64,000 nt of DNA, from positions 124,001 to 188,000 of the forward strand of contig NZ_JAAUWT010000005.1 in the NCBI RefSeq assembly GCF_014694455.1, in the 5' to 3' direction. The notes under the pieces were generated by a model. That model saw only the letters and a program-made list of their open reading frames with translations, searched no databases and was not told the origin of the DNA. Below, piece by piece: positions 1-8,059 of the stretch. Made by a program: the position numbers and the translations under genes. The stretch comes from Vibrio sp. S9_S30 (lineage in GTDB: Bacteria; Pseudomonadota; Gammaproteobacteria; Enterobacterales; Vibrionaceae). Position 1 is the stretch's first letter; every line of letters starts with the position of its first letter.

Positions 1-20
1 CATACACTTTACTCTTTATA

Positions 21-45
21 GACCCCACATTTTGGGGTCTTTTTA
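21..45 (+). terminator. Rho-independent terminator of an upstream gene outside the window
   Basis: AGACCCC and GGGGTCT form a 7-bp stem around a 7-base loop, followed directly by a run of T. It faces rightward, so it ends a plus-strand gene that lies left of the window and converges on fabA. Confidence 0.75.
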
Positions 46-52
46 ATGAGTC

Positions 53-73
53 TTAATGCACTATAACTAAATT
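53..73 (+). repeat. 21-bp repeat, copy 1
   Basis: The core GCACTATAACTAAATT, preceded by TTAAT, recurs at 3852-3872 with a single difference (TTAAC). Both copies lie in intergenic DNA in the same orientation and bracket the block fabA to the TolA-domain-like gene. The function is unknown to me. Confidence 0.6.
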
Positions 74-81
74 TTTTGACG

Positions 82-110
82 AAAAAAATACAGTGGGGCA
101 GCCACTGTAT
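82..110 (-). terminator. fabA terminator
   Basis: A perfect 9-bp inverted repeat (ATACAGTGG/CCACTGTAT, 5-base loop) lies just downstream of the fabA stop codon, and on the minus strand it is followed by seven T. This is a standard intrinsic terminator. Confidence 0.85.
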
Positions 111-131
111 TCGAAAAATCAAACGTCAATC

Positions 132-650
132 TTAGAAAGAAGAGGTGTCTTGGAAAAGACCAACTTTCAGATCTTTCGCGACATAGATTTCCTTTCCGTC
201 TACCAGAACTCGACCATCCGCTAAGCCCATTACCAGCCTGCGGTTTACAACACGCTTCATATCAATTTGGTAGGTCACTTTTTTCGCCGTTGGAAGAATT
301 TGACCGGTGAACTTCACTTCACCGACGCCAAGAGCACGACCCTTGCCTTCGCCACCAACCCAACCGAGGTAGAAACCAACTAGCTGCCACATTGCGTCTA
401 GACCAAGACAACCAGGCATAACTGGGTCGCCAGGAAAGTGGCAGTCAAAGAACCAGAGATCAGGAGTAATATCTAGTTCTGCTTCAATACGTCCTTTACC
501 ATATTCGCCTTCGGTTTCAGACATCTTAGTGATGCGATCCATCATGAGCATGTTTGGGGCAGGAAGTTGAGGACCGTTAGGACCAAACAGCTCGCCGCGG
601 CTAGAAGCTAGAAGTTCTTCGCGATTATACGATTCACGTTTATTTTGCAT
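132..650 (-). CDS. fabA: 3-hydroxydecanoyl-ACP dehydratase/isomerase FabA
   Basis: A 172-residue cytoplasmic enzyme that dehydrates 3-hydroxydecanoyl-ACP and isomerises trans-2- to cis-3-decenoyl-ACP, the branch point of unsaturated fatty acid synthesis. The length is that of the E. coli enzyme. The hot-dog fold active site is visible: His71 in [11 protein letters not shown] and Asp85 in LGLDAMWQ. It is followed by its own terminator and preceded by FabR- and FadR-type operators at 684-720, so regulation probably follows the E. coli scheme of FadR activation and FabR repression. The gene order fabA/Lon-like/matP matches E. coli. Identification is secure. Confidence 0.98.
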   Translation of the reverse strand: MQNKRESYNREELLASSRGELFGPNGPQLPAPNMLMMDRITKMSETEGEYGKGRIEAELDITPDLWFFDCHFPGDPVMPGCLGLDAMWQLVGFYLGWVGGEGKGRALGVGEVKFTGQILPTAKKVTYQIDMKRVVNRRLVMGLADGRVLVDGKEIYVAKDLKVGLFQDTSSF

Positions 651-683
651 TATTTATTACTCCAAAAATACGTAGAGGCATCT

Positions 684-703
684 TAGTGAACAGGTGTACG
701 CTA
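684..703 (-). promoter_or_regulatory. FabR operator upstream of fabA
   Basis: Read on the minus strand the site is TAGCGTACACCTGTTCACTA. It fits the known FabR palindrome (AGCGTACA-NN-TGTTCGCT) with one difference and sits 34 bp before the fabA start, directly next to a FadR site, as in the E. coli fabA promoter. Confidence 0.8.
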
Positions 704-720
704 AACAAGTCGGATCAGTT
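704..720 (-). promoter_or_regulatory. FadR operator upstream of fabA
   Basis: Read on the minus strand the site is AACTGATCCGACTTGTT. As I recall the E. coli fabA FadR site it differs at one base (AACTGATCGGACTTGTT). The site overlaps the last codons of the Lon-like gene (stop at 715), so a coding end doubles as an activator site. Confidence 0.82.
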
Positions 721-2376
721 ATGGTCGAACCACTGTTTTATTCGATCAATCAAACGATTACCTTGCTCTGGCTTTTCAAAATTTTCCAATCTTTCAATGA
801 TTTTTGCCAATATTGTGTCTTCACCGTCACCTCTGAATTCCTTACCAGTCAATAATGGTAAGGCTTGATCAACCGATTCAACGGTCCAAATATGGAATTT
901 ATTCTCTTTAATCGCGTCCACAAGCTCATCCTTTAAAACAAGATGTTTAAGGTTTGTAAGCGGTAAAATAACGCCTTGTCCGCCAGTCAGACCTTGGTGA
1001 GCGCATACGTTATAGAAACCTTCAATTTTTTCATTCAACCCGCCTACGGCCTGTACGCGACCAAATTGATCAACGGCACCTGTCACAGCGATTTGCTGGT
1101 TTATAGGGACTTCTGAAAGCGCACTTAAAAAAGAGCACAGTTGCGCCAGCGAAGCGCTGTCTCCGTCTGTTTCGCAGTAAGACTGTTCAAACACAATCGA
1201 CGCAGAGTATGGCAAAGGTTCCTCAAGATCCAACGCTCTGCTTACAAACGCTTGCATGATCATCATACCTTTGGCATGGATGTTACCAGCTAAATCTGCT
1301 TTGCGTTCTACATCCAAAATGTCGCCATCGCCAAAGTGCATAACACATGAAATGCGCGCAGGTTCGCCGTAAGATGTAGGGTGACCTGCAATGTCAACGA
1401 CGGTTAGCCCGTTGACTTGCCCAATTTGTTCACCCTCAGTTTCAATAACGACCTGACCATCGAGAATATCTTCAAGTGCGCGTTTAGGTAGATAAGATTC
1501 GGAAAAATATTTTGATGCTAACGCGGCTTTAATATGAACACCTTCAATGATGCCTGAATCGGATTCGATAGCAGCTTCGCTGATAAGTCTATTATGCCAA
1601 AGTGGGCTTAGTGGGAAAAACTGTTGGTCTTCACATTCGCGGGCACCCGCTCGGAGTAGCTCCTGTATTCCTGAAGGGCTTAGAGAAGGGAGAGAATAGA
1701 GTGATATTAAGTACTTGACATAGCCCAGATACTTTTCTAGCGAGCCGTTATCTATACGGCATTCAGGTTCTAACTCGGAAAACATGCAGAAATCACTTCC
1801 CATATCTGCGTCCATGTAATCCAAATCACCCATTTGGGTCCTGTCGCCAAGCACTATTAGCTTAACGTCAACAATGCGTTCTGGAGTTTCATTTGGCAAA
1901 TACTTTGAAGCACAAGGGACTAAGCTAAATGCTTCTCCCAAGAGTGCCGATTTTAATTTCAGCCAACTCGAAGGGTTTGCAAGCAAAAGATTTGCCGAAA
2001 CCAATAGGTATCCACCATGCGCTTGATATAGCAAACCTTCATTTACGCGCGAGATTTCTCCGTTTATGGACTCAAAAGAGCCAAAAATTGCCTTTGGATC
2101 GACTGTTTCTGTTTTTAGGACGGGTTTGCAATCGAAATCTCCAGACTGTTGTAATTCTTGAAACGAACGAACCAATATTTGGCGATAAATCGCGTTGTCT
2201 GGACCATTAACTAGAAGGACACGAGTTAAATTGCTAAGTTTATCAAAACGGGCTAAAGCAGAAGAGAAGCGAGGCTGCATTGTTAAAAAAGAGCGTGAGT
2301 CTAATGTCTCAAACTGTTTGAACAGCGATTTATAGTTGTCGTATTGTGGGGTGGCTTTCTGCCAAGTTTGCTGCAT
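715..2376 (-). CDS. Lon-family (YcbZ/LonH-like) ATP-independent-looking protease
   Basis: 553 residues from the ATG at 2376, similar along its length to E. coli YcbZ. The C-terminal Lon protease domain has the Ser-Lys dyad: Ser407 in TDGDSASLAQ and Lys450 in GGLNEKIEGF, separated by 43 residues as in Lon. The GEPARISCVMHFGDGD and GGNIHAKGMMIMQAF blocks typical of the family are present. The N-terminal half should be an AAA-like module, but I see no intact Walker A; the nearest segment is LLVNGPDNAIYRQ, without GKT. An upstream in-frame ATG at 2451 would add 25 hydrophobic residues that do not match the family, so I prefer 2376. No strong Shine-Dalgarno is seen. Substrates are unknown. Confidence 0.85.
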   Translation of the reverse strand: MQQTWQKATPQYDNYKSLFKQFETLDSRSFLTMQPRFSSALARFDKLSNLTRVLLVNGPDNAIYRQILVRSFQELQQSGDFDCKPVLKTETVDPKAIFGSFESINGEISRVNEGLLYQAHGGYLLVSANLLLANPSSWLKLKSALLGEAFSLVPCASKYLPNETPERIVDVKLIVLGDRTQMGDLDYMDADMGSDFCMFSELEPECRIDNGSLEKYLGYVKYLISLYSLPSLSPSGIQELLRAGARECEDQQFFPLSPLWHNRLISEAAIESDSGIIEGVHIKAALASKYFSESYLPKRALEDILDGQVVIETEGEQIGQVNGLTVVDIAGHPTSYGEPARISCVMHFGDGDILDVERKADLAGNIHAKGMMIMQAFVSRALDLEEPLPYSASIVFEQSYCETDGDSASLAQLCSFLSALSEVPINQQIAVTGAVDQFGRVQAVGGLNEKIEGFYNVCAHQGLTGGQGVILPLTNLKHLVLKDELVDAIKENKFHIWTVESVDQALPLLTGKEFRGDGEDTILAKIIERLENFEKPEQGNRLIDRIKQWFDHN

Positions 2377-2542
2377 TTTCTGCTTTTCATAAATTTCAAA
2401 AGAGCCAAAGTATATAAAAATTCCCCAGCTCGAGATACAGAAGAATGCCAATTCAAATTAATAAAAGTGTGATCGCTAGAAGATTGTAATTCATTAGGAA
2501 CTGGGTTACGCTGTAACACGAGTTTAAATTAAGGACAGGTTC

Positions 2543-2992
2543 ATGAAATATCAACAGCTTGATAACCTTGAGTGTGGTTGGAAGTGGCAGTACCTCATCA
2601 AGAAATGGAAGGATGGTGAATCGATCACGAAACATCTCGATTCTAGCGAGGCAGATCAAGCCGTTGAGCAGTTGAAACGTATAGAGCATGAACCAACATT
2701 TGTTCTGGAATGGATCGATCGACACATGTCTTCTGAGCTCGACAATAAGATGAAGCAGGCGATACGAGCTAAGCGAAAACGTCACTTCAATGCTGAGCAA
2801 GTTTATACCAAAAAGAAGTCCATTGATCTTGATTACCGCGTATGGGAAAAACTGTCCGGGCGTGCGAATGAATTAGGCTGTACGCTGTCTGATGCGATTG
2901 AATATTTGTTAAGTGAGGCATCTCGCAGTGAAAAAGCGAGCAAAACGGTAAATAGCCTAAAAGAAGATTTAAGTAAGTTATTGTCGGGTTGA
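2543..2992 (+). CDS. matP: Macrodomain Ter protein MatP
   Basis: 149 residues. MatP binds 13-bp matS sites scattered through the chromosome terminus, condenses the Ter macrodomain and tethers it to the divisome through ZapB. The N-terminal part (about 1-90) is the helical bundle (WKWQYLIKKWKDGE is a family hallmark) and the C-terminal part (about 95-140, KKSIDLDYRVWEKLSGRA) is the ribbon-helix-helix DNA-binding domain, ending in a coiled-coil tail used for tetramerisation. The start follows AGGACAGGTTC. It is divergent from the Lon-like gene, the E. coli arrangement. Three matS matches occur in this same window (9223, 16418, 62792). Confidence 0.97.
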   Translation: MKYQQLDNLECGWKWQYLIKKWKDGESITKHLDSSEADQAVEQLKRIEHEPTFVLEWIDRHMSSELDNKMKQAIRAKRKRHFNAEQVYTKKKSIDLDYRVWEKLSGRANELGCTLSDAIEYLLSEASRSEKASKTVNSLKEDLSKLLSG

Positions 2993-3008
2993 TATCAAGG
3001 AGATAAAC

Positions 3009-3320
3009 ATGTTGTGGCTTTTGTTGGTCGCTGCCGTTGTAATATTTTGGTTAATTGGCGTTGACCGCCCAAAACTCAAAGCTGAGTTTAGAGATGGCGA
3101 GATAGCTACATTTAAAGGTCATTTCCCCGCGGGCTTTAAACATAACTGCCTAGAAATTGGTCATAAAATGCCATTTTCTGGTGTTGTAAAAGTTTACTCA
3201 ACTCGTAATGGTGCAAGGCTGACCTTTAGCAAAAATATACCGAATAAAGTTCAACAACGAATTAGGAACGTATTTCCCCATCAAGGTTTTAAGCACGACT
3301 CATCAAAAAAATCTGCGTAA
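3009..3320 (+). CDS. DUF3634 family membrane-anchored protein
   Basis: 103 residues with one N-terminal membrane segment (about 2-18) followed by PKLKAEFRDGEIATFKGHFPAG, the conserved signature I associate with DUF3634 proteins of vibrios. The rest is basic and probably cytoplasmic (ends KHDSSKKSA). It begins 16 bp after matP behind AAGGAGATAAAC, so the two are likely co-transcribed. Function is unknown; the constant position next to matP hints at a terminus or envelope role, but that is inference only. Confidence 0.8.
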   Translation: MLWLLLVAAVVIFWLIGVDRPKLKAEFRDGEIATFKGHFPAGFKHNCLEIGHKMPFSGVVKVYSTRNGARLTFSKNIPNKVQQRIRNVFPHQGFKHDSSKKSA

Positions 3321-3346
3321 CGTTTTGTATTGTCTCTCACCTAAGC

Positions 3347-3367
3347 ACCAAGCCGTTTTGGCTTGGT
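3347..3367 (+). terminator. Hairpin after matP-DUF3634
   Basis: ACCAAGCC and GGCTTGGT form an 8-bp perfect stem with a GTTTT loop, 26 bp after the DUF3634 stop. No T-run follows, so it may be a weak terminator or an mRNA 3' end stabiliser. Confidence 0.45.
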
Positions 3368-3494
3368 TCAAATCCCTCTCCATAGGCTTAATTCCTTCAA
3401 ATACAGTTAGATTTAGGTCGTAAAAATCACTCTATTCATTAGGTCAATAACCATTTTAAGCGTTAATTTTTAACCAACGCAAAAGGGGAGAGTG

Positions 3495-3809
3495 ATGAAC
3501 CTGAGAATATTGTTGCTAGTAAGCTGCCTTGTCACACCTGTTTATGCCGATGATTCACAAACCAACAACGTTGCCGCTAAAATAAAAGCAAAAGTTGAAA
3601 AAGTAATACGAAATTACAAGAAGCCACTACAAGGCTATTGCAACTACATGATTGAAATGGAACATAAAGGCAAATATGCCTATATCAAAAGAGTGAGCTA
3701 TACCGGAGATAGAAAGATATGCAAGTTGGGAAGGCGAGGTATTAAGAAAGGGATGCGATTCAAATACCACGTACCCGAAAAACTGATTAGGATTCACGTT
3801 TCAGAGTAG
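3495..3809 (+). CDS. Small exported protein resembling a free-standing TolA C-terminal domain
   Basis: 104 residues from the ATG at 3495 (GGGGAG lies 4 bases upstream; a GTG at 3492 is too close to it). Residues 1-18 look like a signal peptide ending VYA. The mature part resembles domain III of TolA: a helix (AAKIKAKVEKVIRNYKKP), then Cys49, then the GDRKIC turn holding Cys76, spaced as the disulfide pair of TolA-III, and a C-terminal strand LIRIHV. It has no TolA membrane anchor or long helical stalk, so it would be a soluble periplasmic protein. TolA-III contacts TolB and is the docking site for filamentous phages and group A colicins. The fold assignment is by pattern only. Confidence 0.5.
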   Translation: MNLRILLLVSCLVTPVYADDSQTNNVAAKIKAKVEKVIRNYKKPLQGYCNYMIEMEHKGKYAYIKRVSYTGDRKICKLGRRGIKKGMRFKYHVPEKLIRIHVSE

Positions 3810-3851
3810 TCACATCCCTAAGCTAAGGGCGCAATATATCAATGGTATTGA

Positions 3852-3872
3852 TTAACGCACTATAACTAAATT
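3852..3872 (+). repeat. 21-bp repeat, copy 2
   Basis: TTAAC followed by GCACTATAACTAAATT, same orientation as the copy at 53-73 and identical in 20 of 21 positions. It lies 43 bp beyond the stop of the TolA-domain-like gene. Confidence 0.6.
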
Positions 3873-3983
3873 GAATGTAAATATAACTCAACCAACGTCT
3901 TAAACAGTTTTGACTTCAACAGCCTATAAGATTCAGTTTACCTACTAAAATTAAGCCTTCTTGAAATAACCGTCCAGATAGCA

Positions 3984-4010
3984 AAAAGGAGCCTTAAAAA
4001 GGCTCCTTAA
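3984..4010 (-). terminator. Intrinsic terminator, leftward
   Basis: AAGGAGCCTT/AAGGCTCCTT forms a long stem followed on the minus strand by TTTTT. It is about 380 bp beyond the NRPS stop codon and could end that transcript. Confidence 0.65.
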
Positions 4011-4331
4011 CCCCAGTGCAGCAAGCAAAGGTGTGAGGTCGTGGTAATAATGCAATCGATTACATTTGTGTGTAAACCATTATTAACCAATATTGGATAT
4101 TGATCTCATAAAAATATATATCTTTCATCTAGTTACAACTCTTGTTCTCATCTGATACCAATATTTCGAAAAATACTGTGAACTGAGAAAGATATCGATC
4201 AATGCATAAGCCTCATACGCACACTGCCAATTTGTAGAATATGACTGTCTTGATTCAATGCTAGGTAAACGTAGGAATGGTAAAACTTGGTAGGTGTGCT
4301 GTGCTTATGTGATTTGCAAATACAGTGAAGA

Positions 4332-4356
4332 GACGATGGTGTGGCCACCGTCTTTT
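4332..4356 (+). terminator. Hairpin next to the NRPS stop codon
   Basis: GACGATGG/CCACCGTC makes an 8-bp stem with one mismatch and a 5-base loop, followed on the plus strand by TTTT. No plus-strand gene ends here, so it may mark an unannotated transcript or act as a 3' structure of the NRPS message. Confidence 0.4.
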
Positions 4357-4387
4357 CATTTCAATTACCGTTATATATTGGCAATTC

Positions 4388-7336
4388 TTAAGATGCAGCG
4401 ATGTAAGGTGACATAGATTGAATTAACCCTTTCATGTCCTTATCCTCTCTAACAATAGAGTAATGATCGCCACTCAGCTTTTGTACTTCCATATCTTTAA
4501 GGTAAGGAGCCCAGGTTTGTGGGTTAGGGTACCACGCCATTGGGTTTTCAACGCTAGGCTGAGCATGCAAGTAAAGAATTTTGCCTTGAATACTTAAAGG
4601 AGTTGGTATGTACCCATGGACGGCATCTTTTGTCGTATTTTCCATAGCCAATAATCGAGCGAAATAGTCACTGGTTAGAGCAGGGGGAAAGATGCCCTTT
4701 AATTGTCCTTTGCCCACGATGTAGTTGAGCCTATCCATCTGGTTGTGAAGTCTACGTAACTTTTGGGTTGGGATGTCTAACTTAAACGCGTATTTGAAGA
4801 AAAGATGCAAAGTTTCAACAGAGTCTTCTTGCTCTGGTTCATACATAACGCCATTTAACGCATTACGAATTTGAACTTTGTCGTTTTGAGTCACTTTCCC
4901 TTGCTGCATCGCATGTTCGAATAAGAGTTCGAATTGTGCTTCGGGATCCTTGTGCTCTCTAAGTTGCTCTGCTGAAATGTCTAAGCTGTACATTTGTTTG
5001 AAAAAGGTAGAGAGCCCTTGAGCAATGTCAGTGTTCTCTCGCAGGTGATACCCATTCGGTAAATCGACTAGGGCGAGCATCCCCACTTTTCTATCTGATT
5101 TTTCTAAAATACGAGCTATTTCTATGGAAATTGGTGCTCCTGCACAATACCCCATAATGAATACGTCACCCTGTGGTTGTTGCTTCATTATTAGATCTGC
5201 GTAGCGTTGTGCATAGTCTGGCACAGAGAGTCGAGCGATTTCTTCTCCTGCTTCAGCACCGGGTGCTCTCAATCCATAGACATTCAAAGTTTCTGGAAGT
5301 AATGGCACCATCTTTTGGTACACCTGCACGTGACCATCTCCTGGATGCACCAAGAACAGATGTTCATCGCTGTCAGATGATTTCATCTCAATCAGAGAGT
5401 TGATTTCAGAAGGTGCTAATAATGCTTCGGGTTGCGGGTTACTTATAGCGCGTTCAACCGCAGTTGATAAACTCAGCAGCGTATCGTTATGCATGAGCGT
5501 GTCCGATTTAATTTGGATAGTAAACTCTCGATTCACTTCCGATAGCATGGATAACAATTGTAGTGAACTACCGCCTAAATCCGTAAAGCTATGTTCCAGA
5601 TAAACGGGAGCACTCATTGAAAGAATATGCTGCCAAATACTCGCGATACCTAATTGCGTAACGGTTTGCGGTGCCGTTTGAGCCATCTGAACACGTTTGG
5701 AATCCTGAGCATTTGATTTGATTAAAACCGTATCTAACTTCCCACCCACTTTTATCGGGAAGCGCTCCAACCAAGCATAACGCTTAGGGAGCATATAAGA
5801 GGGAAGCTGTTTCGTTAAATATCGGCTGAGCTCACAAGCGATTCTATCAGCATCTTGCGGGGTTTCTGCGGTGTGGTATGCCGTTAATGAAACGGGGGTA
5901 CCTTGTGAGTTCCGCTCCACATCTATGTGGATGTCGATGTGACGAGTACTAAAAAGGAAGGCACAAGCTTCTTTTAATTGGTTCGCCACTTCATCGGTAA
6001 CGACAAGCTGCCCAGCAATCTTGATTTGATTATCCTGCCGACCAACAAAGATCAGTTCATTCTCATTGGAAATCTCGACAATATCGCCTGTTCGGTAAAA
6101 GCACTCAATATTATCGGTGAGAGGATCGGGGATATACAGGTATCGGCTTTGGTTGTTTTTCTGATCTTTATACACGTTTTGAAGTCGATTGCTAACTAAT
6201 AACTCACCTTTTTCGCCTGTTCCGCATAGTTGCCAGTTGCCCGTGATTGTACACAGCCTCATAACACGAACATCGACCCCTCGAACCGGCTTGCCAAGGG
6301 TAGTTGGTAAAATTTCTTTCGATAATCCTGAATCGAAAAGTACCGAGCTCATTACCCAAATGCCGGCTTCTGATGGACCATATCCATTAACTACGCGAGA
6401 TACGCCCGCTTTTGCAAGGCGAGGGGGAAGATCGTCACTAAATGCCTCACCAACCAACATTACAGTATTCAAGGGGGCGAAAATACGCGCCGGGTTACCT
6501 TCATGAGTTTGAAGCAAATGGTTAACGTGTGACGGTGTGATTGTCATATGTGACACTTGTTGTTCTTCGATAAACTTCACAAAGCCTTGATGGCAAAACA
6601 TGGTTTGCTCATCTATCAACACTAAACATGCACCGTTTCCTAGAGATATTGCTAATTCATTAACGACGGCATCAAAGTTACGTCGAGAAAGTTGTATTAG
6701 ACGGCTTTCAGGGCACAAATGAAGCTCCTCGCTGGCAGAGCGAGTGAGGTTCGATAGTGGAAGCATTGGCATCGCTATCACTTTAGGTTCCCCCGTTGTC
6801 CCTGAACTACAGAATACGCAAGCGTTGCTACGAGATCCTACCGCGGCAATACGTGTTTTAGCGGTGTTATCAATATTGTGCTGATGCTCGCTCAGCACGA
6901 GTGTTTCAAATTCATCCATACCTTGGGAGAGATGAGCATTGTCTTCGTCAAGGAGAATGAGAGTAGGGGCGATTTTTCTTAAACGTTTGTTGTTAACTTC
7001 TAGTCCCAGTTTCGGCTCGACGAAATGAATTGCCGCACCCAGTTTAAGAACCGCTAAAAACGCGGTTGCAACATCTATGTTAACTCTAGAAAAACATACG
7101 GCGACAACTTGACTCGTATTCCCTGTAGGCAACTTCCCGAGAACACCTTGCAAATAGTTTGCGAGTTGATTCGCTTTGTTATCCAATTCTTGATAGCTAA
7201 ATGAGTCCCCTGAAGGGTTTAAAATGGCTTGATGACTGGGAAACTGACGCGTAATTAGCTCGAACTGTTGTAGCCACGGCAAAGACACATGATCGCTTTT
7301 AGCAGAGAGTTTGTGGTGATGAATTGAAGCATCCAT
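4388..7336 (-). CDS. Stand-alone nonribosomal peptide synthetase, adenylation-thiolation-thioesterase, with cysteine thioesterase
   Basis: 982 residues, one module without a condensation domain. Adenylation domain about 20-540: CSSGTTGEPK (176-185), FDA with Asp222 in the position that holds the substrate amino group, GYGPSE (318-323), YRTGD (414-418), GRQDNQIKI (432-440) and Lys533 in GGKLDT. By-eye alignment to GrsA gives the ten-residue code DANTMVGIWK, so an amino acid substrate is likely but not predictable by me. Carrier domain about 560-620, FTDLGGSSL, phosphopantetheine Ser591. Thioesterase about 655-982: GYCAG with Cys731 replacing the usual Ser, Asp758 (27 residues later, standard spacing) and His958 in GDHYS. 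A-T-TE enzymes such as RalA release furanones or quinones from dimerised units; Cys thioesterases occur in ObiF and SulM. No tailoring or phosphopantetheinyl transferase gene is nearby. Product unknown. Confidence 0.85.
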   Translation of the reverse strand: MDASIHHHKLSAKSDHVSLPWLQQFELITRQFPSHQAILNPSGDSFSYQELDNKANQLANYLQGVLGKLPTGNTSQVVAVCFSRVNIDVATAFLAVLKLGAAIHFVEPKLGLEVNNKRLRKIAPTLILLDEDNAHLSQGMDEFETLVLSEHQHNIDNTAKTRIAAVGSRSNACVFCSSGTTGEPKVIAMPMLPLSNLTRSASEELHLCPESRLIQLSRRNFDAVVNELAISLGNGACLVLIDEQTMFCHQGFVKFIEEQQVSHMTITPSHVNHLLQTHEGNPARIFAPLNTVMLVGEAFSDDLPPRLAKAGVSRVVNGYGPSEAGIWVMSSVLFDSGLSKEILPTTLGKPVRGVDVRVMRLCTITGNWQLCGTGEKGELLVSNRLQNVYKDQKNNQSRYLYIPDPLTDNIECFYRTGDIVEISNENELIFVGRQDNQIKIAGQLVVTDEVANQLKEACAFLFSTRHIDIHIDVERNSQGTPVSLTAYHTAETPQDADRIACELSRYLTKQLPSYMLPKRYAWLERFPIKVGGKLDTVLIKSNAQDSKRVQMAQTAPQTVTQLGIASIWQHILSMSAPVYLEHSFTDLGGSSLQLLSMLSEVNREFTIQIKSDTLMHNDTLLSLSTAVERAISNPQPEALLAPSEINSLIEMKSSDSDEHLFLVHPGDGHVQVYQKMVPLLPETLNVYGLRAPGAEAGEEIARLSVPDYAQRYADLIMKQQPQGDVFIMGYCAGAPISIEIARILEKSDRKVGMLALVDLPNGYHLRENTDIAQGLSTFFKQMYSLDISAEQLREHKDPEAQFELLFEHAMQQGKVTQNDKVQIRNALNGVMYEPEQEDSVETLHLFFKYAFKLDIPTQKLRRLHNQMDRLNYIVGKGQLKGIFPPALTSDYFARLLAMENTTKDAVHGYIPTPLSIQGKILYLHAQPSVENPMAWYPNPQTWAPYLKDMEVQKLSGDHYSIVREDKDMKGLIQSMSPYIAAS

Positions 7337-7655
7337 ATCTGAATTGATCCATTGAAGACAGGCGAATTGAAAACGCTCCTCATAGATACCCTTGCGCTCA
7401 AATTATTTATGCTTAAGTCAGCAAGGTAAAACAGTCTTTACCCTTTATATAAAGAGAAGAGGCAGCCTAATAAAAATTGCCCGTAACCTATCAAAACATT
7501 GTGAATAGTTTTACCGATTAATATTCTCTTAAATGAGATATTGCACCAATTTTGAAAAAATATGAAATGAAGAAATAAGTAAATTACATCAATGAGTTAA
7601 GCCATTATTCAATGGCAAAACTATCAATGTTGATTTTGTTATTTCTTGTGGAGAA

Positions 7656-7817
7656 ATGGGATACGAAATATTGATTCGCCTCTACAACGTCGCAAAATTG
7701 GTCTGCGGCAAGGCTCCACAGGGCTCACGCTACAAAAAACCACTGGCACAAAATGCTTATGTAAGAAGTCATCATGTCATACAGCCAAGGCAGTGTTTAG
7801 CAGTTAAACGTCGGTGA
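7656..7817 (+). CDS. Possible 53-residue basic small protein (doubtful)
   Basis: An ATG preceded by TTGTGGAGAA opens a 53-codon frame ending TGA. The product starts MGYEILIRLYNVAKLVCGKA and ends LAVKRR; it is basic and resembles nothing I know. It lies in otherwise gene-free DNA beside dif. Random occurrence is quite possible. Confidence 0.15.
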   Translation: MGYEILIRLYNVAKLVCGKAPQGSRYKKPLAQNAYVRSHHVIQPRQCLAVKRR

Positions 7818-8059
7818 TAATCCGCACACGAATTCAGATGATGTTCACTGTATCCGTTCCGTTCAAAGTCAAATAGGATAACGTTGTTGACTCGTTTTGG
7901 CTTGGATCGGTGAAGCATATTCTAGGCGAGCGACGTCATGTTAGTTCAATGTCTTGGTCACTCATAAGAGGTATATTGGTTAAGGGGTTTCAAAGCTCGT
8001 ATGTATGAGAATACTTTTAATTTCTCAAGCTGGATATTAGTATCTGGAATACATACCTT

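Larger units (their letters stand above)
3810..4387. other. Gene-free stretch between the TolA-domain-like gene and the NRPS
   Basis: AT-rich, with no credible ORF. It holds the second 21-bp repeat (3852-3872), a strong minus-facing hairpin with T-run (3984-4010) and a plus-facing hairpin with TTTT (4332-4356). The two hairpins point outward from the NRPS 3' end and from an unidentified plus-strand transcript, leaving room for a small RNA, but no promoter is clear. Confidence 0.5.
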
